Origin: an uncultured Lachnoanaerobaculum sp.
Lineage (GTDB): Bacteria > Bacillota > Clostridia > Lachnospirales > Lachnospiraceae
Direction of reading: 5' to 3'
Assembly: GCF_938015485.1 (NCBI RefSeq)
Contig: NZ_CALLVU010000014.1
Span: forward strand, 1 to 27,433
DNA length: 27,433 nucleotides
Position 1 is the stretch's first letter, and the number at the start of each line of letters is the position of its first letter. A program made the position numbers and the translations under genes. Positions 1-7,580 of the stretch are shown here, in pieces. A model generated the notes under the pieces. The model made no database searches and had not been told where the DNA came from. It worked only from the letters and a program-made list of their open reading frames with translations.

Positions 1-153
1 TCATATGCCGCTATAGAAGGTATTACAAGTTTGGACGGCAGGATATTCGGAAAAATGGCACATTCGGAGAGAAGAGAAGCAGGTGCATATATAAATGTTT
101 TCAAAAAACAGGATTTGCAAATTTTTGAATCTGGTGTAAAATATTTCAGATAA
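1..153 (+). CDS. purL: Phosphoribosylformylglycinamidine synthase, C-terminal end (partial)
   Basis: The window opens inside a gene whose last 50 codons are visible in frame 1, ending at a TAA at 151-153. The fragment contains GITSLDGRIFGKMAHSERR followed by an ending like IFESGVKYFR. This matches the C-terminal glutaminase domain of the long, single-chain PurL, where the GKMxHSER segment carries the His and Glu of the Cys-His-Glu triad (His21 and Glu23 of this fragment). PurL converts FGAR, glutamine and ATP to FGAM in purine synthesis. The 5' part lies outside the window, so intactness cannot be judged. Identification rests on a short but distinctive segment. The aspartate kinase start lies 18 nt downstream, so the two may be co-transcribed. 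Confidence 0.85.
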   Translation, partial: SYAAIEGITSLDGRIFGKMAHSERREAGAYINVFKKQDLQIFESGVKYFR

Positions 154-171
154 AAAAATTTGGAGAAGATA

Positions 172-1491
172 ATGATAAAAGTAGTAAAGTTTGGAGGCAG
201 CTCACTTGCCAGTGCACATCAGTTCAAAAAAGTGGGAGATATAATAAAGGCCGATAAATCAAGAAGATTTGTCGTACCTTCAGCACCGGGTAAGAGAAAC
301 CCTAAAGATGAAAAAGTAACAGACCTTTTGTATGAGACATATGACCTTGCGGCAGAAGGTGGAGCATATAAGAAAAAATTTGAAAAGATTAAGGCAAGAT
401 ATGAGGAAATCATAGACGGTCTTTCACTCAATTTAAACCTTGACCATGAATTTGCAAAGATTGAGGAAGAGTTTTTAAACAAAGCGGGCAGAGAGTATGC
501 CGCTTCAAGAGGCGAGTATTTAAACGGTCTTATAATGGCAAACTACCTCGGAGTGGAGTTTGTAGATCCGGCGGAGATGATATTCTTCTTTGAGGACGGT
601 ACATTTGACGCGGAGGCTACAAATATTGAAGTTGCCGCCAGACTTGAAAAGGTAAGCAGAGCCGTAATACCGGGATTTTACGGAAGCGACCACTCAGGAA
701 AGATAAGAACTTTCTCAAGAGGAGGCTCGGACATCACAGGATCTATAGTTGCAAGAGGTATAAGAGCGGATTTGTATGAGAACTGGACGGATGTTTCAGG
801 ATTTTTGGTGGCGGACCCCAGAATCATACCAAATCCCGAGCCTATTGAGTCAATCACATACAAGGAGCTTAGAGAACTCGCGTATATGGGAGCTTCAGTG
901 CTTCATGAGGATGCCATCTTCCCTGTAAGAAAAGAGGGTATCCCTATCAACATCAGAAACACAAACAAGCCTGACGACAAGGGTACAATGATTGTAGAGA
1001 GCACCTGCAAGAGCTCAAAGTTCACAATCACAGGTATTGCAGGTAAGAAGGGTTTTTGTGCAATCAATGTGGATAAGGCGATGATGAACTCCGAGGTAGG
1101 TTTCTGTGCAAGAGTACTCAATGTATTTGCAGAGAACGACATATCTATAGAGCATATGCCTTCAGGTATCGATACAATGACTGTACTTGTTCACCAGTCC
1201 GAGTTTGAGGAGCATGAGCAGCAGATAGTTTCAGGTATACACAGAGCCGTAGCTCCGGATACTGTAGAGATGGAGTCCGGACTTGCACTTATAGCCATAG
1301 TAGGTAGAGGAATGAAGGCAAACAGAGGTACTGCCGGAAGAATCTTCTCTGCACTTGCACATGCAAGAGTCAATGTAAAGATGATAGATCAGGGTTCATC
1401 GGAGCTTAATATCATCGTAGGTGTCAAGGAGAACGACTTTGAAACAACTATAAAGGCTATATACGATATGTTTGTAAAATCGGTATCATAA
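172..1491 (+). CDS. lysC: Aspartate kinase (monofunctional, two ACT domains)
   Basis: The product (439 aa) phosphorylates aspartate, the first step towards lysine/diaminopimelate, threonine and methionine. The N-terminal amino acid kinase domain begins with the family motif KFGGSS (residues 6-11) and has the FSRGGSDITGS nucleotide/aspartate-binding loop. The last ~150 residues form two ACT domains (one beginning near GIAGKKGFCAINVDK, one near IAIVGRGMKANRGTAG), which in this family bind lysine and/or threonine for feedback inhibition. I chose the ATG at 172 because GGAG at 162-165 sits 6 nt upstream. An in-frame TTG at 160 lies before that site and is less likely. The next gene starts one base after the stop, so coupling is likely. 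dapA and dapB of the same pathway lie about 15 kb downstream. Which amino acid inhibits it cannot be read from sequence. Confidence 0.95.
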   Translation: MIKVVKFGGSSLASAHQFKKVGDIIKADKSRRFVVPSAPGKRNPKDEKVTDLLYETYDLAAEGGAYKKKFEKIKARYEEIIDGLSLNLNLDHEFAKIEEEFLNKAGREYAASRGEYLNGLIMANYLGVEFVDPAEMIFFFEDGTFDAEATNIEVAARLEKVSRAVIPGFYGSDHSGKIRTFSRGGSDITGSIVARGIRADLYENWTDVSGFLVADPRIIPNPEPIESITYKELRELAYMGASVLHEDAIFPVRKEGIPINIRNTNKPDDKGTMIVESTCKSSKFTITGIAGKKGFCAINVDKAMMNSEVGFCARVLNVFAENDISIEHMPSGIDTMTVLVHQSEFEEHEQQIVSGIHRAVAPDTVEMESGLALIAIVGRGMKANRGTAGRIFSALAHARVNVKMIDQGSSELNIIVGVKENDFETTIKAIYDMFVKSVS

Positions 1492-1492
1492 A

Positions 1493-2722
1493 ATGAGCAA
1501 AGTGGTAATAATAGGCGGAGGTGCAGCAGGAATGATAGCGGCATACTCCGCTGCTTTAACATCAAACAAGGTTATACTGTTTGAAAAGAATGAAAAGCTT
1601 GGAAAAAAGATTTATATTACAGGAAAGGGCAGATGCAATTTGACCAATGCATCCGATATGAATACTGTAATGGAAAATGTGGTAAGCAATAAGAGATTTT
1701 TATTCAGTGCTTTTAGAAATTTTACCAATGAAGATATAATGAACCTTGTAGAAAACAACGGTACCAAGCTGAAGGTGGAAAGAGGAAACAGAGTCTTTCC
1801 GGTAAGCGATCATTCATCGGATGTTATAAAGTCTATTGAAAAGGCTATAAAAGATTTGGGTGTAGATATAAGATTAAACACCAAAGTTGATGAGCTGATA
1901 ATAGAAAATAACAGATGTGTCGGTGTGATTGTAGGAAAAAATAAAATTATGGCGGACGCCGTAATAGTGGCTACAGGCGGAATGTCATATCAGGCTACAG
2001 GCTCAGACGGAGACGGCTACAGGTTTGCAAAAGAAGCGGGGCTTAGTGTAAGTAAGCTCTACCCTTCGCTGGTACCTTTCAATGTTGAAGGTGAAAGAGT
2101 AAAAGCTTTACAGGGGCTTTCATTAAGAAATGTTCATGTATACATCTACAACGACAAAAAACTTGTATATGACGAATTCGGTGAAATGCTTTTCACACAT
2201 TTCGGCGTAAGCGGACCTGTGATAATATCGGCATCGGCACTTATCGGAAACAAGGATATAAAGGGATACAGACTTTGTATTGATTTAAAGCCGGCACTTG
2301 ATAATGAAAAGCTTGACGAGAGAATACTTAGAGATTTTGCCGAACAAAAAAATAAACAACTTAAAAATTCTCTGAACAAGCTTTTTCCTACAAAGCTTAT
2401 AGACGAGGTAATATATCAGAGCAAGGTAGACCCTGAAAAAAAGGTAAATCTGCTTACCAAAGAAGAAAGACACAGACTTGTAAACGCAACCAAAAATCTT
2501 GAGTTTTGGTTAAGCTCTACAAGAGGTTTTAACGAGGCCATTATAACCAAGGGCGGAGTGGAAGTATCACAAATAAATCCTAAGACTATGGAGTCAAAGA
2601 GTGTCAAGGGACTTTTCTTTGCAGGAGAGGTGCTTGACCTCGATGCCCTTACAGGCGGATACAATCTTCAGATAGCATGGTCAAGCGGATATGCGGCAGG
2701 GGAAGGAGCAGGCAATGTATAG
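1493..2722 (+). CDS. BaiN/HI0933-family NAD(P)/FAD-dependent flavoprotein
   Basis: The product (409 aa) begins with a Rossmann dinucleotide-binding motif, VVIIGGGAAGMIAA (residues 4-17), followed by the family signature GKKIYITGKGRCNLTN. A second FAD-contact segment (GLFFAGEVLDLDALTGGYNLQIAWSSG, split across roughly residues 374-400) closes the protein. This arrangement is typical of the HI0933/YhiN/BaiN family, named variously aminoacetone oxidase-like or BaiN. The length is normal for the family. The in vivo substrate is not settled for most members, so I give no gene symbol. It starts one base after the aspartate kinase stop and overlaps cmk by 8 nt. Its company with cmk-ispH-rpsA suggests a housekeeping rather than specialised role. 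Confidence 0.88.
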   Translation: MSKVVIIGGGAAGMIAAYSAALTSNKVILFEKNEKLGKKIYITGKGRCNLTNASDMNTVMENVVSNKRFLFSAFRNFTNEDIMNLVENNGTKLKVERGNRVFPVSDHSSDVIKSIEKAIKDLGVDIRLNTKVDELIIENNRCVGVIVGKNKIMADAVIVATGGMSYQATGSDGDGYRFAKEAGLSVSKLYPSLVPFNVEGERVKALQGLSLRNVHVYIYNDKKLVYDEFGEMLFTHFGVSGPVIISASALIGNKDIKGYRLCIDLKPALDNEKLDERILRDFAEQKNKQLKNSLNKLFPTKLIDEVIYQSKVDPEKKVNLLTKEERHRLVNATKNLEFWLSSTRGFNEAIITKGGVEVSQINPKTMESKSVKGLFFAGEVLDLDALTGGYNLQIAWSSGYAAGEGAGNV

Positions 2723-3386
2723 TATAGCGATTGACGGACCGGCAGGAGCCGGAAAGTCTACTATAGCAAAGGCTCTCAGTAAAAAGCTGGGCTTTGTATA
2801 TATAGACACCGGTGCAATGTATAGAGCGGTGGCACTTTTCTTTTTGGAAAAGGGGATAAAGGAAAGTGACGATGAAAGAATAGATAAGCTTTTAGCAGAC
2901 CTTGATATAAGTATAAAATATGTGGACGGCGAACAAAGAGTCTTTTTAAACAACACAGATGTAAGCTCTAAGTTAAGACTTGAAGAAATAGGCAAGCTTG
3001 CAAGTAAGTTCAGCGCCGTAAAAAGTGTAAGAGAAAAGCTTGTAGCGCTGCAAAGAAAGCTGGCAGAGAGAGAAAATGTGGTGATGGACGGCAGAGATAT
3101 AGGTACGGTGGTGCTGCCTGATGCAGACCTTAAGATATATCTTTGTGCAAGCTCAAGCGTCAGGGCAAGAAGAAGGTATCTTGAGCTTATAGAAAAGGGA
3201 TTTGATAAGTCCACACTTAATGAAGGGGAAATAGAAGCCGAAATCATAAAAAGAGATGAGGCAGATATGAACAGAGAGATATCCCCTCTAAAGCAGGCTG
3301 ATGATGCATATTATCTGGACACATCCGATATGACACTAGAAGAGGTCGTATCAAAGATACTTGATATGGTAAAAGAGGAAAGATGA
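2715..3386 (+). CDS. cmk: Cytidylate kinase
   Basis: The product (223 aa) transfers phosphate from ATP to CMP/dCMP. The P-loop DGPAGAGKS is at residues 7-15, and the conserved DGRDIGTVVLPDADLKIYL segment (about residues 126-144) contains the family's nucleotide-monophosphate and LID region. Length matches the family. An in-frame ATG exists at 2691, but the start at 2715 is better: GGAAGGAG (2701-2708) sits 6 nt before it and the protein then begins directly at MYSIAIDGPAGAGKS, as in homologues. It overlaps the flavoprotein by 8 nt and shares an ATGA stop/start with ispH, so translation is probably coupled along the run. cmk beside ispH and rpsA is a recurrent order in Clostridia. Confidence 0.95.
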   Translation: MYSIAIDGPAGAGKSTIAKALSKKLGFVYIDTGAMYRAVALFFLEKGIKESDDERIDKLLADLDISIKYVDGEQRVFLNNTDVSSKLRLEEIGKLASKFSAVKSVREKLVALQRKLAERENVVMDGRDIGTVVLPDADLKIYLCASSSVRARRRYLELIEKGFDKSTLNEGEIEAEIIKRDEADMNREISPLKQADDAYYLDTSDMTLEEVVSKILDMVKEER

Positions 3387-4231
3387 AAGTAGAATTGGCA
3401 AAAAGTGCAGGATTTTGTTTCGGAGTGGAAAAGGCGGTAAATACCGTATATGAAGAAGCAAAAAAGGAAAATGAGATTGTATACACACTTGGACCTATCA
3501 TACACAATGAAGAAGTGGTGAAGGATATGAAAAAAAGAGGTGTGGAGGCTGTGAAGATGGATGATTTGGCTTCACTGCCAAAGGGCACGGTGATTATCCG
3601 CTCACATGGAGTCAGCAGGGATGTATACAATTTTGTAAAACAAAGCGGACATAGGGTTGTGGATGCCACATGCCCGTTTGTAAAAAAGATTCATGCCATA
3701 GTTTCCGTACAAAGCGGCAAAGGTAAAACTGTGGTAATAATCGGAAACCCCGATCATCCTGAAGTAATGGGAATTAAAGGTTGGGGTGATGAAAACACCT
3801 ATGCGGTGGAAAATATAGAGCAGTTCATAAATTTAGACTTAAAAAAAGATGAAGAAATAATAATTGTGGCTCAGACGACATTTAATCATAAAAAATTTCA
3901 AGAAATCATTGATAAAATATCGCTTTTGGGTTATGATGTAAGATGTTTTAATACGATTTGCAATGCAACACAGGAAAGACAAGCTGAGGCAAAAAAAATA
4001 GCATCAAATGTGGATGCCATGATAGTTATTGGAGACAAAAAAAGCTCCAATACAGGCAAGCTTGTGGAAATATGTCAGGAAGAATGTAAGAATACAGTAT
4101 TTATTCAAACTCTTGAGGACCTAAATTATGATGCTTTACTTTCTGTGGATAGTGTAGGTATTACGGCAGGGGCTTCGACCCCAAAACATATCATTGAGGA
4201 GGTTCAAAATATTGTCAGATCTAAGTTTTGA
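3383..4231 (+). CDS. ispH: 4-hydroxy-3-methylbut-2-enyl diphosphate reductase
   Basis: This 282-aa enzyme makes IPP and DMAPP from HMBPP in the last step of the MEP isoprenoid pathway, using a [4Fe-4S] cluster. The three cluster cysteines are visible: Cys12 (AGFCFGVEKAV), Cys97 (DATCPFVKK) and Cys193 (NTICNATQERQ). Conserved histidines sit at 41 (GPIIHNEEVV) and 125 (GNPDHPEV). The start overlaps the cmk stop as ATGA. At the 3' end the S1 gene begins inside this gene: its Shine-Dalgarno sequence AGGAGG (4197-4202) lies within ispH codons. In many Clostridia the same two proteins are joined in one polypeptide; here they are separate but overlapping by 20 nt. Confidence 0.96.
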   Translation: MKVELAKSAGFCFGVEKAVNTVYEEAKKENEIVYTLGPIIHNEEVVKDMKKRGVEAVKMDDLASLPKGTVIIRSHGVSRDVYNFVKQSGHRVVDATCPFVKKIHAIVSVQSGKGKTVVIIGNPDHPEVMGIKGWGDENTYAVENIEQFINLDLKKDEEIIIVAQTTFNHKKFQEIIDKISLLGYDVRCFNTICNATQERQAEAKKIASNVDAMIVIGDKKSSNTGKLVEICQEECKNTVFIQTLEDLNYDALLSVDSVGITAGASTPKHIIEEVQNIVRSKF

Positions 4232-5318
4232 ACAAATGTTAGATGAGTCATTCAAGACTCTACACACTGGAGAAGTTGTCAACGGTAAGGTAATCAATGT
4301 TAAGGAAGATCAAATAATCCTTAATGTTGGTTTTAAGTCAGATGGTATCATCACAAGAAGTGAATATAGTAATGACAACAGTTTAGATTTAAGAACAGTT
4401 GTAAATGTCGGTGACGAGATGGAAGCTAAAGTCTTAAAGATAAACGACGGAGAAGGACAGGTTCTCCTTTCATACAAGAGATTGGCTCAGGATAGAGGTA
4501 ATAAGAAGCTTGAGGACGCTTTCAACAACAAGGAAGTACTCACAGGTAAGGTAGTACAGGTAGTTGACGGCGGACTTAGTGTAGTTGTAGATGATGCAAG
4601 AGTGTTTATACCGGCATCACTTGTATCAGATACATTTGAAAGAGATTTATCTAAGTATAAAGATGCAGATATTGAATTCATTATTACAGAATTCAATCCG
4701 AGAAGAAGAAGAATTATCGGTGACAGAAAGCAGCTTCTTCTTGCTAAAAAAGAAGAGCAGAAGAAAGCTTTATTTGAGAAGATAACACCGGGTGATGTTA
4801 TCGAAGGTACAGTAAAGAATGTTACAGACTTCGGTGCATTCGTAGACCTTGGCGGTGCTGACGGACTTTTACATATTTCAGAGATGAGTTGGGGTAGAGT
4901 GGAAAATCCTAAGAAAGTTTTCAAATCAGGAGATAAGGTAACAGCGTTTATCAAAGATATCTCAGGTGAGAAGATTGCACTTTCTATGAAGTTCCCTGAT
5001 CAGAACCCGTGGCTTGATGCTGAAGAGAAGTTTGCACGCGGCAATGTAGTTAAGGGAAGAGTCGCAAGAATGACTGACTTCGGTGCATTTGTTGAGATTT
5101 CAAACGGTGTTGATGCATTACTTCATGTATCACAGATTTCACACGACCATGTAGAGAAGCCTTCTGACGTACTTAAAGTAGGTGATGAAGTTGAGGCTGT
5201 TATCGTTGAGTTCAACGAGCCTGAGAAGAAGATATCACTCAGCATTAAGGCTTTGACACAGGCTAATGAAGAGCTTGAGAAAGAGAATGCAAGAAATTCA
5301 GAGTCTAACGAGGAATAA
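4212..5318 (+). CDS. rpsA: 30S ribosomal protein S1 (four S1 domains, TTG start)
   Basis: The product (368 aa) has four S1/OB-fold RNA-binding repeats at about residues 18-90, 108-175, 193-261 and 276-347. The last two carry the clear TDFGAFV...DGLLHISEMS/DALLHVSQIS pattern; the second is more divergent. S1 in Firmicutes is shorter than the six-domain enterobacterial form, so four domains is normal. I place the start at TTG 4212 because AGGAGG (4197-4202) is 9 nt upstream and the protein then reads MSDLSFEQMLDESFKTL, a typical N-terminus. A TTG at 4194 precedes the Shine-Dalgarno and an ATG at 4236 would cut conserved residues. Translation is likely coupled to ispH. A terminator follows. It ends in an acidic tail. 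Confidence 0.92.
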   Translation: MSDLSFEQMLDESFKTLHTGEVVNGKVINVKEDQIILNVGFKSDGIITRSEYSNDNSLDLRTVVNVGDEMEAKVLKINDGEGQVLLSYKRLAQDRGNKKLEDAFNNKEVLTGKVVQVVDGGLSVVVDDARVFIPASLVSDTFERDLSKYKDADIEFIITEFNPRRRRIIGDRKQLLLAKKEEQKKALFEKITPGDVIEGTVKNVTDFGAFVDLGGADGLLHISEMSWGRVENPKKVFKSGDKVTAFIKDISGEKIALSMKFPDQNPWLDAEEKFARGNVVKGRVARMTDFGAFVEISNGVDALLHVSQISHDHVEKPSDVLKVGDEVEAVIVEFNEPEKKISLSIKALTQANEELEKENARNSESNEE

Positions 5319-5331
5319 AATAATTTTTATA

Positions 5332-5364
5332 AGGTCGTAGGTGGTTTCATCTGCGACCTTTTTT
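5332..5364 (+). terminator. Intrinsic terminator after rpsA
   Basis: AAGGTCGTAG (5332-5341) pairs with CTGCGACCTT (5351-5360), a 10-bp stem with one G·U pair and a 10-nt loop, followed by a run of T at 5361-5364 (uninterrupted with the two T ending the stem). It starts 14 nt after the S1 stop and ends the purL/lysC-to-rpsA run. Confidence 0.85.
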
Positions 5365-5386
5365 AGATAATAAAAAGAGGAGTCGA

Positions 5387-6223
5387 ATGAAAAAATATAT
5401 AAAAATAGTACTTTGGTGCGCTCTGGCTCTTATTTTATGTTTGAGCTATGAGTGGATAAGCAATATTATATTTGATAAAATCAATTACCTGGATGTAAAG
5501 TTCGGTATAATACCTGATGTACTCTTGCCGAGTGTAAATGCGGTTGTAGACACATTCATATCTTTAGTGCTTATTGCCATATACCTTATTTTGGCAATTT
5601 TCATAGTAAAAAGACATGATGAAAGAGTGAAGATAGGACTTTTTAAGGGTATCATATTCGGCATAGTAATGGGATTTGCATTCTACGGTATAGCAGGTCT
5701 GTGGTTTGAGATAGTCGACAGATTTTTGGTGGTTATACCTTTTATAGCAAAGAACAACGAGTATTTTTCAGGAGTATATGACGACCTTGAGTCGGGTGCA
5801 TATATCTGGTCTTTGCTTTCAATATCAATAGTAGGACCGATTGTGGAAGAGATACTTTTCAGACTGCTTATATTCAACTCACTTGAGAGAGTGACGAAAA
5901 ACCCTTGGTTTGCCATTATCGTATCAGGTGTGGCTTTCGGTGTATGGCATATGATATTTGTACAAAGCGTGTATACAGCAATTATGGGTTGCATTATGGG
6001 ACTTATCTATTACAAGACAAGAAATATATTTGTCACAATGTTTATCCATATATTTAACAATACTATAGGCAATCTGCCTGCCGCACTTAATACAGATTTG
6101 ATAAACAATGCTATAACAGCTATATCATATATAATGATTATACCGGCTATAGTGCTGTTGGTAGTTTTATGGAATACAAAGCCTGAGAAAAAAGAGTACA
6201 GACAAAGTTATTACAGCTTATGA
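5387..6223 (+). CDS. CPBP-family intramembrane metalloprotease (Abi/Rce1-like)
   Basis: The 278-aa product is a polytopic membrane protein with about seven to eight hydrophobic segments. The C-terminal half carries the three motifs of the CPBP (Rce1/Abi) family: EEILFR (Glu154, Glu155, Arg159), FGVWH (Phe184-His188) and HIFNN (His221, Asn225). In characterised members these form the metal/catalytic site within the membrane. Bacterial members act in prenyl-protein-like processing, bacteriocin immunity or signal cleavage, but the substrate here is unknown. An AGAGGAG site precedes the ATG. It lies just after the rpsA terminator and overlaps cbiG as ATGA. A second, clearly related CPBP protein is encoded at 22253-23059. 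Confidence 0.88.
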   Translation: MKKYIKIVLWCALALILCLSYEWISNIIFDKINYLDVKFGIIPDVLLPSVNAVVDTFISLVLIAIYLILAIFIVKRHDERVKIGLFKGIIFGIVMGFAFYGIAGLWFEIVDRFLVVIPFIAKNNEYFSGVYDDLESGAYIWSLLSISIVGPIVEEILFRLLIFNSLERVTKNPWFAIIVSGVAFGVWHMIFVQSVYTAIMGCIMGLIYYKTRNIFVTMFIHIFNNTIGNLPAALNTDLINNAITAISYIMIIPAIVLLVVLWNTKPEKKEYRQSYYSL

Positions 6224-7224
6224 AAAATATAACAATTATATCATTTACCGCAAATGGTGGAGATATAAATAAAAAATTGATTGATATTTTGAGTGAAGCG
6301 AATATATCGTCGTACACGCTAGGAAAATATCTGTCAGATAAAAGAATGAAGCCGCTTGAAGATCTTAAAGATACTGTGAAAAGGCATTTCAGTGATGATG
6401 CAATCATTTTTGTCGGAGCGACAGGGATAGCGGTGAGGAGTATAGCACCTTATGTAAAGGATAAATTTTACGACCCTGCCGTATTGGTAATAGATGAACT
6501 CGGAAGGTATGTTATACCTCTGCTTTCAGGTCATGTGGGCGGAGCCAACGAGTTGGCGCAATATATAGGAGGGGCATTATTTGCCACTCCTATTATTACA
6601 ACTGCGACAGATATAAACGGAGCCTTTGCGGTAGATGTATTTGCAAAAAAACACAATCTTTTTATATCGTCAAGAAAACTTGCAAAGGATGTCAGTGCCG
6701 CACTGCTTGATAAAAAATGTGTAGACATTGACAGTGATATTGAAGGGTTTGATGTAAAAGAGCTTAAGAAAAAACTTAATCCTGAGAATAAAACTTGTGC
6801 TATAAAGATTAGGATAACCGACAGAATATATGATGACGGTGTTCTGACTTTAATACCTAAGGATTTGTACATAGGAGTGGGATGCAAAAAAGATACGGAT
6901 GCAAGTAAGCTTAGTGATTTTGTAAATGAAGTGTTTATAAAAGAAGGACTTGACATAAGAGCGGTGAAATCTATAGGAAGTATTGATATAAAAAAAGATG
7001 AAGAGGCTATAAAAAGTCTTGCAAGCAAACTTGATGTACCTTTTATGACATTTACTAAGGATGAATTAAACTTGGTAAAAGGGGATTTTTGTGAGTCAGA
7101 GTTTGTAAAAAAGGTTGTCGGAGTCGGCAATGTATGTGAAAGATCCGTTTGTATACAATGCAAGAATCTTATAGTAAAAAAGACGGCAAAAGACGGGATG
7201 ACTGTTGCGATAGGGCGAGGATAA
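6220..7224 (+). CDS. cbiG: Cobalt-precorrin-5A hydrolase CbiG
   Basis: CbiG opens the delta-lactone ring of cobalt-precorrin-5A and releases acetaldehyde in the anaerobic cobalamin pathway. The 334-aa product shows the N-terminal/central CbiG signature (FVGATGIAVRSIAPYVKDK at about 64-82, then VIDELGRYVIPLLSGHVGGANELA at about 90-113). From about residue 214 comes the C-terminal domain (LYIGVGCKKDTD), which in this family resembles part of CbiG/CobE. Both halves appear complete. It shares an ATGA overlap with the CPBP protease gene, while no other corrinoid gene (cbiE, cbiT, cbiF, cbiH, cobalt transport) is in the window and no cobalamin riboswitch is evident. This isolation is odd, since cbiG normally sits in a cbi operon; the rest of the pathway could be elsewhere. 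Confidence 0.9.
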   Translation: MKNITIISFTANGGDINKKLIDILSEANISSYTLGKYLSDKRMKPLEDLKDTVKRHFSDDAIIFVGATGIAVRSIAPYVKDKFYDPAVLVIDELGRYVIPLLSGHVGGANELAQYIGGALFATPIITTATDINGAFAVDVFAKKHNLFISSRKLAKDVSAALLDKKCVDIDSDIEGFDVKELKKKLNPENKTCAIKIRITDRIYDDGVLTLIPKDLYIGVGCKKDTDASKLSDFVNEVFIKEGLDIRAVKSIGSIDIKKDEEAIKSLASKLDVPFMTFTKDELNLVKGDFCESEFVKKVVGVGNVCERSVCIQCKNLIVKKTAKDGMTVAIGRG

Positions 7225-7225
7225 G

Positions 7226-7477
7226 ATGGTATATTTGATAGCGGATAAAGATCTTGAAGGTCAGGAAAAGATAAAATATTATAAATGTTTTTTGCAGGAA
7301 TTATATCATGACGATGTGGAATGTATCATTGAAGACAATAAAGTTATAACTCCGCTTGGGATTGAGGGAAAGGCCTTGGAAGAAAAGGGAAAAGAGATAA
7401 GAAAAAAACTCCTGGATGCCAAAGCGGTTTATCTGTGCAGAGAGGGAGAAGTTATAGTTTTAAAGGACAGCTTATAG
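7226..7477 (+). CDS. Hypothetical 83-residue protein downstream of cbiG
   Basis: I do not recognise this protein. It is 83 aa, soluble-looking and charged (many Lys and Glu), with no signal peptide or membrane segment. Two cysteines (in KCFLQELY and ECIIEDN) plus one in YLCREGE are present without a clear metal motif. It reads like a small alpha/beta protein ending in a beta hairpin (AVYLCREGEVIVLKD). The ATG follows the cbiG stop by one base, with GAGGAT just upstream inside cbiG. Tight coupling and normal codon use support it being real. Its function may relate to cbiG or the protease, but the sequence does not say. Confidence 0.65.
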   Translation: MVYLIADKDLEGQEKIKYYKCFLQELYHDDVECIIEDNKVITPLGIEGKALEEKGKEIRKKLLDAKAVYLCREGEVIVLKDSL

Positions 7478-7515
7478 CTTTATTTTAAAATATAAGACGG
7501 ATTTTGAATTTTGTC

Positions 7516-7544
7516 TTGCGTAGAACTTAATATTTGGTTATGAT
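7516..7544 (+). promoter_or_regulatory. Candidate sigma-A promoter for plsX-acpP
   Basis: TTGCGT at 7516-7521 and TATGAT at 7539-7544 are separated by 17 nt, a good housekeeping spacing, and lie 37 nt before the plsX ATG. They fall in the only real gap (103 nt) between the cbiG pair and plsX. The preceding bases contain an AT-rich palindrome (TATTTTAAAATA, 7481-7492). I do not see a convincing FapR operator. Confidence 0.55.
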
Positions 7545-7580
7545 ACAAAGGTGTTATAGAAAAAACATTTGAGGTGTATT

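Noticed and set aside
2681..3247. 188-codon open frame on the minus strand opposite cmk, rich in Ser/Leu
   Set aside because: It mirrors the codon pattern of cmk, has no ribosome binding site and no family resemblance; cmk on the plus strand is certain.
6100..6240. Looked for a cobalamin riboswitch ahead of cbiG
   Set aside because: cbiG overlaps the protease gene and there is no room for, or sign of, the B12-box structure.
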